A stretch of 5,003 bases of DNA from an uncultured Oscillospiraceae bacterium (GTDB taxonomy: Bacteria > Bacillota_A > Clostridia > Oscillospirales > Oscillospiraceae), in NCBI GenBank assembly GCA_900770015.1, contig CAAGIU010000244.1, positions 1 to 5,003 on the forward strand. Direction: 5' to 3'. Position numbers and translations under genes: made by a program. The notes beneath the pieces are model-generated. The model had not been told where the DNA came from, did not search any database, and saw only the letters and a list, made by a program, of their open reading frames with translations. Positions 1 through 4,505 of the stretch are shown piece by piece; position 1 is the first letter of the stretch, and each line of letters starts with the position of its first letter.

Positions 1-1207
1 AAGGATGGTGACGCAGACGGCGGATGTTGTCCACGAATTCGGCGGTGATGTTCTCCTCAAAATCCTCCGTCAGATTGTACACGGCGCAGGCGAACATGAA
101 GTCCTGCCACACCAGCAGACCCAGCTCGTCGCAGATATCATAGAAGAAGTCATCGGGGTAGTAGCCGCCGCCCCATACACGGACGCAGTTCATGTTGGCG
201 GCCTTGGCGTCCTCCAGCAGGCGCCGGGTGCGCTCCGGATTCACCCGGGGCAGCAGGTTGTCCTCGGGGATGTAGTCGGCGCCCATGGCGAAGACATCCA
301 CGCCGTTGACGCAGTGGCTGAAGCTCTCGCCCCACTGATCCTTCTTCCGGGTGACGGTGAGGGTGCGCAGGCCGATGCGGCGGCTCCAGCTGTCAAGGCC
401 GTCGCCCAGCTCCACGGTGACGGTGTAGAGCGGCTGCTCGCCCAGACCGTTGGGCCACCAAAGCTGAGGATTCTCGATTTCAATGACGGCCTTCCCGCCT
501 TCCGCGGTGAAGACGGTGCCGTCGGGTGCAGTGACGCTGACCTTCACATCAGCCGAGCCGGTGAGCTCGGTGACGTGGGTGTTTACCTCCAGGGTGACCT
601 TGCCTTCTTTGTGGAATTGCAGGACATGGACATCCCGGATTCTGGCGGTCATAAAGCCCCGGATGCTGATGTCTCTCCAGATGCCGGCGTCGGGCAGACG
701 GGGGCCCCAGTCCCAGCCGAACATGCAGTGGGCCTTGCGGATCAGGGGGAAGCCCACCATGGCGTCGGAGGAGCCGTCGGCGCGGCTGAGCGCGTAGGCT
801 TCCCGAATGAAGCGGGTGGGGGAGTCGAATTTCACGGAAATTTCGTTTTCCCCAGGCTTCAGAACGGACTTCACATCGAACTCGTAGATGCGATGCATGT
901 TTTTGGCGGTGCCCACCAGGCATCCGTTGACGGTAACGGTGGCCAGGGTGTCCAGACCGTCGCAGTGCAGCACCACGGCGTCATTTTCCAGCAGGGAGGC
1001 GGGGACGGTGAAGCTGCGGCTGTAGATAAAGTCGTTATCCATCAGCTTCAGCGCTTCGTTTTCGTTGTCGCGGTAGAATGGATCGGGAATCTCACCGGCG
1101 GTGAGCAGATCGTGGTACACAGAGCCGGGGACTTGAGCCGGGACGCGGGGGAAGGCGCTGCCGGGGATATCCAGCACCCATGTCCCGCAAAGAGACAGTT
1201 TCTGCAT
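1..1207 (-). CDS. Glycoside hydrolase family 2 beta-mannosidase, N-terminal part (C-terminus beyond left edge)
   Basis: Probable exo-beta-D-mannosidase, removing terminal beta-mannose from mannooligosaccharides. There is no signal peptide, so it should be cytoplasmic. The visible 402 residues show the GH2 order: a jelly-roll sugar-binding domain (about 1-180) with RKAHCMFGWDWGPRLP (157-172) and GIWRDISI (175-182), an immunoglobulin-like sandwich (about 185-285) with the LWWPNGLG turn (249-256), then the start of the TIM barrel with YIPEDNLLPRV (312-322), VRVWGGGYY (342-350) and ELGLLVWQDFMFACA (361-375). These match the beta-mannosidase subgroup better than beta-galactosidase or beta-glucuronidase. 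The frame runs off the edge at RRLRHHP, just before the usual WCGNNE motif carrying the acid/base, so neither catalytic Glu is visible. Full-length relatives are roughly 820-880 residues. The ATG at 1207 is supported by a GGAGG site nine bases upstream and an in-frame TAA shortly before it. Transcribed divergently from the repressor gene. A related GH2 exo-glycosidase such as glucosaminidase is a less likely alternative. Confidence 0.9.
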   Translation of the reverse strand, partial: MQKLSLCGTWVLDIPGSAFPRVPAQVPGSVYHDLLTAGEIPDPFYRDNENEALKLMDNDFIYSRSFTVPASLLENDAVVLHCDGLDTLATVTVNGCLVGTAKNMHRIYEFDVKSVLKPGENEISVKFDSPTRFIREAYALSRADGSSDAMVGFPLIRKAHCMFGWDWGPRLPDAGIWRDISIRGFMTARIRDVHVLQFHKEGKVTLEVNTHVTELTGSADVKVSVTAPDGTVFTAEGGKAVIEIENPQLWWPNGLGEQPLYTVTVELGDGLDSWSRRIGLRTLTVTRKKDQWGESFSHCVNGVDVFAMGADYIPEDNLLPRVNPERTRRLLEDAKAANMNCVRVWGGGYYPDDFFYDICDELGLLVWQDFMFACAVYNLTEDFEENITAEFVDNIRRLRHHP

Positions 1208-1216
1208 AGGTTAAAA

Positions 1217-1221
1217 CCTCC
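1217..1221 (-). promoter_or_regulatory. Ribosome binding site of the GH2 gene
   Basis: GGAGG on the minus strand with a 9-base gap to the ATG at 1207. An in-frame TAA lies between this site and the ATG, which fixes the start and excludes a longer N-terminus. Confidence 0.85.
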
Positions 1222-1233
1222 GAATACGATTGC
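1222..1233 (-). promoter_or_regulatory. Candidate LacI/GalR-type operator in the GH2 gene leader
   Basis: The plus strand reads GAATACGATTGC, matching seven of the eight fixed positions of the GalR/LacI-type palindrome GNAANCGNTTNC; the mismatch is T for A at 1225. It lies in the predicted 5' leader of the mannosidase transcript, about 20-30 bases after the inferred start and directly abutting the ribosome binding site. A repressor bound here could block elongation from the leftward promoter. The call rests on the motif match and on the adjacent repressor having a GalR-like recognition helix; it is inference. Confidence 0.4.
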
Positions 1234-1259
1234 GAAATTTAGACCAATTGCCATCTAAG

Positions 1260-1288
1260 AATATACGACAGTTATTGGTAAAAGTCAA
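1260..1288 (-). promoter_or_regulatory. Sigma-A-type promoter for the GH2 beta-mannosidase gene
   Basis: On the minus strand, TTGACT (1288-1283) and TATATT (1265-1260) are separated by exactly 17 bases, each one base away from the sigma-70/sigma-A consensus. Transcription should start near 1253, giving a leader of about 46 bases before the ATG at 1207. It lies in the AT-rich spacer between two divergent genes. Confidence 0.75.
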
Positions 1289-1290
1289 CA

Positions 1291-1351
1291 TATATTCTGG
1301 AGCGCCTGGGGAATTGCACGAAACTGCCGGGATGGTTTGCTACAGAATATA
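1291..1351. repeat. Inverted repeat TATATTCTG / CAGAATATA in the divergent control region
   Basis: A perfect 9-bp inverted repeat has arms at 1291-1299 and 1343-1351, with centres 52 bp apart (close to five helical turns). The left arm sits just upstream of the -35 box of the leftward promoter. A third, 8-bp copy (TATATTCT on the minus strand, 1265-1258) overlaps that promoter's -10 box. It could be a paired binding site for a regulator or simply AT-rich coincidence; no factor can be named. Confidence 0.4.
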
Positions 1352-1389
1352 CAAATTTCTTTCACAAAATGTTTTTATAATATTTACTA

Positions 1390-1418
1390 TTGACATACCC
1401 GATTTTGGAATCTATAAT
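1390..1418 (+). promoter_or_regulatory. Perfect-consensus sigma-A promoter for the LacI-family gene
   Basis: TTGACA at 1390-1395 and TATAAT at 1413-1418 are separated by exactly 17 bases, which is the full consensus in both boxes and spacing. Transcription should start near 1425, leaving a leader of about 54 bases before the ATG at 1479. Such a strong promoter is more than a repressor gene normally needs, so it may also feed the downstream transporter genes or be strongly autorepressed. Confidence 0.85.
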
Positions 1419-1428
1419 CATATTGCAA

Positions 1429-1440
1429 TTAAACGTTTTC
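1429..1440 (+). promoter_or_regulatory. Candidate LacI/GalR-type operator for autoregulation
   Basis: TTAAACGTTTTC contains the perfect palindrome AAACGTTT (1431-1438) with a central CG and matches seven of the eight fixed positions of GNAANCGNTTNC (mismatch at 1429, T for G). It lies about +5 to +16 from the inferred start of the rightward promoter, a standard repressing position. A second, imperfect inverted repeat, GTTTT-cggt-AAAAC (1435-1448), overlaps its right half. The match to the repressor's V-A recognition residues is an inference from GalR-type proteins. Confidence 0.45.
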
Positions 1441-1466
1441 GGTAAAACATGACAATTCCGGATAGC

Positions 1467-1472
1467 AGAGGA
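1467..1472 (+). promoter_or_regulatory. Ribosome binding site of the LacI-family gene
   Basis: AGAGGA six bases upstream of the ATG at 1479. It is weaker than the GGAGG sites of the other three genes, which fits low translation of a regulator despite its strong promoter. Confidence 0.65.
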
Positions 1473-1478
1473 TAAAGA

Positions 1479-2489
1479 ATGGTTACATTAAAAATGCTGG
1501 CAAAGACCTGCGGCGTTTCCGTGGCCACCGTCAGCAAGGCGCTGAACGGTGCCCCCGATATCAGCGCAGAGACCACTGCCCGGATTCAGAAGGTGGCAGA
1601 TGAGATGGGCTATATCCCCTGCGCCGCCGCCCGCTACCTGAAGACCAGCCAGACCAACAACATCGGCGTGATCTTTGACGACGGCACCAACAGCGGCCTG
1701 ACCCATGAGCACTTCGCCTACATTCTCGACAGCTTCAAGCGCCGTTCCGAGGAGCTGGGCTACGACATCACCTTCATCAGCGACCAGCGCGGCCCCTGGG
1801 GCAGCGATTTTGTCACCCATGTGCGCTACCGCAACTGCGACGGCGTGGCTGTGCTGGTGGCGGACAACGCAGGCGCCGCGGTGCAGGAATTTGTCCGCTC
1901 CGGCGTCCCTGTGATTTCCGTGGATTACCACTTTGAAAACTGCAGCTGCATCGAATCCGACAATGTGGGCGGTATGCAGCAGCTGGTGCAGTACATTTAC
2001 GATCAGGGTCACCGCCGCATCGCCGCCATCTTCGGCGACGATACCCCCGTCACCCGGGTCCGTATGTCCGCCTTTTTCCACACCTGTGCCAGGCTGGGGC
2101 TGGAAATCCCCGAGGAATATGTGATCTCCGGCGTGTTCCATGAGAGCAATTCCTCCGCCCGGGCCACCCGGCAGCTGATGGCGCTGCCCGAGCCTCCCAC
2201 CTGCATCCTCTATCCCGACGACTTCTCCTTCTTCGGCGGCAAGCGGGAGCTGGAGAGCATGGGTCTTTCCATTCCGGAGGACATCAGCGCCACCGGCTAC
2301 GACGGCATCTCCCTGGGCAAGGTGCTCCGCTTCCCCCTGACCACCATCCAGCAGGACACCGCCGCCATCGGCGCCGCGGCTGCCGACGAGCTGATCCGGG
2401 CCATCAAAGAGGGCAGAGCCTACCTGCCCAAAACCGAAGTGATCCCCACATCCCTGATCCCCGGCGGTACCGTCCGGAAGATCCAGTAA
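1479..2489 (+). CDS. LacI/GalR-family transcriptional regulator
   Basis: A 336-residue DNA-binding repressor of typical LacI-family length. The N-terminal helix-turn-helix covers residues 4-23, with the recognition helix reading GVSVATVSKALNG (12-24). The V-A pair is the same as in GalR-type proteins, which bind palindromes with a central CG. The hinge helix follows (AAARYLK, 49-55, Leu54 being the conserved minor-groove leucine), then NNIGVIFDD (60-68) opens the periplasmic-binding-protein-like effector core. Core landmarks are DGVAVLV (121-127), GVPVISVDY (142-150), DNVGGMQQLVQYIYDQGHRRIA (161-182), LYPDDFSFFGG (244-254) and GYDGISLG (273-280). Effector is probably a sugar, judged from the neighbouring beta-mannosidase and transporter; the sequence alone does not identify it. 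Encoded between the divergent hydrolase gene and the transporter genes, and followed by a strong hairpin terminator. Two candidate operators flank its promoter region. Confidence 0.95.
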   Translation: MVTLKMLAKTCGVSVATVSKALNGAPDISAETTARIQKVADEMGYIPCAAARYLKTSQTNNIGVIFDDGTNSGLTHEHFAYILDSFKRRSEELGYDITFISDQRGPWGSDFVTHVRYRNCDGVAVLVADNAGAAVQEFVRSGVPVISVDYHFENCSCIESDNVGGMQQLVQYIYDQGHRRIAAIFGDDTPVTRVRMSAFFHTCARLGLEIPEEYVISGVFHESNSSARATRQLMALPEPPTCILYPDDFSFFGGKRELESMGLSIPEDISATGYDGISLGKVLRFPLTTIQQDTAAIGAAAADELIRAIKEGRAYLPKTEVIPTSLIPGGTVRKIQ

Positions 2490-2502
2490 TTCCATAGCCC
2501 GC

Positions 2503-2522
2503 AAAAAGGAGCGCTCCTTTTT
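2503..2522 (+). terminator. Rho-independent terminator (perfect 20-bp palindrome) after the LacI-family gene
   Basis: AAAAAGGAGC (2503-2512) is followed immediately by its exact reverse complement GCTCCTTTTT. In RNA it folds to a GGAG/CUCC stem flanked by A-U pairs, with the central bases as the loop, and the 3' arm ends in five U. It begins 13 bases after the stop codon. The symmetry makes it bidirectional in principle. The short GC stem and the CC interrupting the U-tract suggest incomplete termination. Confidence 0.75.
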
Positions 2523-2546
2523 CCTTTCATCCTGACGGATGAAAGG
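2523..2546 (+). other. Perfect 10-bp stem-loop directly abutting the terminator
   Basis: CCTTTCATCC (2523-2532), loop TGAC (2533-2536), and GGATGAAAGG (2537-2546) form a perfect 10-bp stem with a 4-base loop. It starts on the base after the terminator palindrome ends. It has no U-run after it, so it is not a classical terminator; it may stabilise a 3' end, protect the 5' end of a processed transporter mRNA, or act in regulation. It could also be recognised as DNA, since it is an inverted repeat upstream of the transporter genes. Confidence 0.6.
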
Positions 2547-2580
2547 ATGATCTCTGAGGGAGCCAGGTTTCGTAGTTATT

Positions 2581-2594
2581 ACCCCAAAAGGGGT
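2581..2594 (+). other. Small hairpin in the binding-protein gene leader
   Basis: ACCCC (2581-2585), AAAA loop, GGGGT (2590-2594) form a 5-bp stem 12 bases before the AAAGGAGG ribosome binding site. It is short and may be incidental, but could stabilise the leader. No -35/-10 pair with acceptable spacing was found between 2490 and 2621; the AT-rich stretch at 2597-2605 lies too close to the ribosome binding site to be a useful -10 box. Confidence 0.35.
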
Positions 2595-2606
2595 TCTAAC
2601 ATAATA

Positions 2607-2614
2607 AAAGGAGG
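2607..2614 (+). promoter_or_regulatory. Strong ribosome binding site of the solute-binding protein gene
   Basis: AAAGGAGG, a near-perfect anti-16S match, ends seven bases before the ATG at 2622. It decides the start: the same frame is open from 2547, but that ATG lacks a ribosome binding site and would place 25 polar residues ahead of the signal peptide. Confidence 0.9.
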
Positions 2615-2621
2615 ATTCATC

Positions 2622-4424
2622 ATGAAGAAAATGTCCAAGCTTCTCGCGATGCTGATGGTCGTTGCTATGGTCTGCGGTATGTTCGCAGTCGCAGCTTCTG
2701 CCGAAGGCGATGTCACCCTGCCCCGGGAAGAGACCCTGTATTTTGCAGGCCAGCAGTGGGGCGCTGTCAACAGCTGGAACATTGTTGGCACCAACCAGAA
2801 CAACTCCATGGCCATCGCCGGCAACGCCGGTGGCTACCGCACCGTGATGTTCGAGACCCTGTTTATGTTCAACCCTCTGACCGGTGAGAAGATCGGCCTG
2901 CTGGCTGACGCTTACGAGTGGAACGAGGATCTGACCGCCATGACCGTGTCCATCAAGGACGCTGCTCATTGGTCCGACGGCACCGCCGTCACCGCTGCCG
3001 ACGTGGTCGCCACCTGGGATGTGGGCATTCTGACCAACAACGGCACCGGCGCCGGCAACAAGGCCTACATCGAGAAGATCGAAGCCACCGGCGACAAGAC
3101 CTTCGTCATCACCTGCAAGCTCAACGACGCTGGCCAGCCCGTCAACCCCCTGAAGGTTGAGGACTTCCTGACCGGCACCCCCATCGCTCAGGCTGCCTGG
3201 ATTGCCACCCTGTGCGAGCGCTGCAACAACGACCCCACCGCCATCCTGAACGACAAGGGCGAGGACGTTGTTTGGAGCGGTCCCTACACCCGTTACTACG
3301 ACGATGACCAGAAGGTCGTCTTCATCCGCGACGACAACTACTGGGGCCAGGACGAGTCCATGTGGGGCAAGCTGCCTGCTCCCAAGTACATCGCCCACGC
3401 CATCTACGCTGACAACGCTGCCGGCGAGCTGGCTCTGAAGGCCGGCGAGGTCGATGTCTGCCAGCAGTTCATCGGCAACATCCAGAACCTGTGGCTGGAG
3501 GATGATCTGCCCATCTCCACCTTCTACGACGAAGCTCCCTACGGCATGTGCCTGACCATGCCCACCGCATGGTACAACATGAACCTGCCCGTGATCGCCG
3601 AGAACGCCGGTCTGCGCAAGGCCATCGCCATGGCCACCGACTACGAGGCAATCATCGCCAACGCCATGACCAACCAGTCCCCCACCTTCGCCGAAGTTCC
3701 CCGCTCCCTGATGAACCCCACCCCCGGTGAGCAGGCTCTGTACAACCACGAGGCTGTTGCCGATCTGCAGTGGGCCGGCAACGACATCGACGGCGCCAAC
3801 GCCCTGCTGGACGAGGCTGGCCTGATCGATACCGACGGCGACGGCTGGCGTGAATTCAACGGTGAGAAGATCACCCTGAACGCTGTCTGCCCCAACGGCT
3901 GGTCCGACTGGCAGGCTGCAATGCAGATCGTTGCCGCCGCTGGCGAGAAGATCGGCGTTGACATTCAGCCCGAGTACCCCGAGTGGGACATCATGCAGAC
4001 CCGCTTCACCGATCCTACCCAGACCGATTACGCCATCTTCATGTGGTCTCCCGACGCTGCTTCTCCCTCCATGCCTTGGGGCCGCTGCAACCAGTTCCTG
4101 TCCAGCCAGTTCGTTGGCCTGCAGAACAACTGGAGCGGCAACTGGGGCCAGTACGTCAACGAAGAGGCTGACAAGATCCTGGCTGAGATCCCCCTGACCT
4201 CCGATCAGGACAAGCTGGTTGAGCTGTACACCGAGCTGGTCAAGATCTACCTGACCGACGTGCCCAGCTTCTCCCTGATGTATCGTCCCGCCTGCTTCCA
4301 CGCTGTCAACGAGAGCGTCTGGACCAACTTCCCCTCCGGCGATGACGGCCGCAACATTCCTCCTCTGGACTGCACCGATGGCTACGGCATCGCTGCCCTG
4401 TACGAGCTGGAGCTTGTTGGCTAA
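2622..4424 (+). CDS. ABC transporter solute-binding protein, family 5 (OppA/DppA type), possibly oligosaccharide-binding
   Basis: A 600-residue extracytoplasmic binding protein that delivers ligand to the downstream permease. Residues 1-27 form a signal peptide: basic start MKKMSKLL, hydrophobic core, and a signal peptidase I-like ASA before E28. The only Cys there (C18, preceded by AMV) is not a good lipobox, so lipid anchoring is doubtful. Family 5 hallmarks are the ETLF...NPLTGEK...LLADAYEWNED region (about 85-107), HWSDGTAVTAADVVATWD (116-133), SGPYTRYYDDDQ (about 221-232), DEAGLIDTDGDGWREFNG (397-414, acidic turn at 403-408) and YLTDVPSFSLMYRP near the C-terminus. There are 21 Trp, unusually many, as in carbohydrate-binding members of the family such as those of Thermotoga. 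Ligand is therefore inferred to be a beta-linked oligosaccharide; a peptide remains possible. Codons are almost all C- or G-ending, more biased than the permease gene, suggesting high expression. The mature part has nine Cys including C198-x-x-C201. Confidence 0.93.
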   Translation: MKKMSKLLAMLMVVAMVCGMFAVAASAEGDVTLPREETLYFAGQQWGAVNSWNIVGTNQNNSMAIAGNAGGYRTVMFETLFMFNPLTGEKIGLLADAYEWNEDLTAMTVSIKDAAHWSDGTAVTAADVVATWDVGILTNNGTGAGNKAYIEKIEATGDKTFVITCKLNDAGQPVNPLKVEDFLTGTPIAQAAWIATLCERCNNDPTAILNDKGEDVVWSGPYTRYYDDDQKVVFIRDDNYWGQDESMWGKLPAPKYIAHAIYADNAAGELALKAGEVDVCQQFIGNIQNLWLEDDLPISTFYDEAPYGMCLTMPTAWYNMNLPVIAENAGLRKAIAMATDYEAIIANAMTNQSPTFAEVPRSLMNPTPGEQALYNHEAVADLQWAGNDIDGANALLDEAGLIDTDGDGWREFNGEKITLNAVCPNGWSDWQAAMQIVAAAGEKIGVDIQPEYPEWDIMQTRFTDPTQTDYAIFMWSPDAASPSMPWGRCNQFLSSQFVGLQNNWSGNWGQYVNEEADKILAEIPLTSDQDKLVELYTELVKIYLTDVPSFSLMYRPACFHAVNESVWTNFPSGDDGRNIPPLDCTDGYGIAALYELELVG

Positions 4425-4441
4425 TCCCCTATGAAACGCTG

Positions 4442-4469
4442 GCCATGCTCCGGGAAACCGGAGCATGGC
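4442..4469 (+). other. Intercistronic stem-loop with GAAA tetraloop
   Basis: GCCATGCTCCGG (4442-4453), loop GAAA (4454-4457), CCGGAGCATGGC (4458-4469): a perfect 12-bp GC-rich stem capped by a GNRA tetraloop, extendable by one G-U pair. It starts 17 bases after the binding-protein stop codon. The following TCTTCTACTT is only moderately U-rich, so it may act as a partial terminator or, more likely, protect the upstream mRNA 3' end from exonucleases. This is a common way to make more binding protein than permease from one operon. Confidence 0.75.
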
Positions 4470-4492
4470 TCTTCTACTTAATCGTTTATCCT

Positions 4493-4497
4493 GGAGG
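4493..4497 (+). promoter_or_regulatory. Ribosome binding site of the permease gene
   Basis: GGAGG with an 8-base gap to the ATG at 4506, just downstream of the intercistronic hairpin, fixing the permease start. No separate promoter is evident between 4425 and 4505. Confidence 0.85.
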
Positions 4498-4505
4498 GAG
4501 AGAAA

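Noticed and set aside
1048..1254. 68-codon minus-strand open frame reaching above the GH2 start
   Set aside because: It is in a different frame from the GH2 coding sequence, lies over its leader and N-terminus, and has no family features.
5..1258. 417-codon open frame on the plus strand over the GH2 gene
   Set aside because: It is antisense to a clear GH2 beta-mannosidase with conserved motifs, has no ribosome binding site, and its product has no recognisable family features; a codon-bias shadow.
1230..1445. 71-codon plus-strand open frame in the divergent spacer
   Set aside because: It overlaps both promoters and one operator candidate and lacks a ribosome binding site. The spacer is better explained as a control region.
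2597..2605. TAACATAAT as a possible -10 box for the binding-protein gene
   Set aside because: There is no -35-like sequence at 16-18 bp upstream, and the transcript would start inside the ribosome binding site.
2547..2621. 25-residue upstream extension of the solute-binding protein
   Set aside because: The ATG at 2547 lacks a ribosome binding site and the extension would precede a normal signal peptide; the AAAGGAGG before 2622 fixes the start there.
4478..4489. AATCGTTT (4480-4487), matching the core of the operator motif, upstream of the permease gene
   Set aside because: Only six of eight fixed positions match and the outer G and C are missing. A 6-base core like this is expected about once by chance in 5 kb, and no promoter is nearby.
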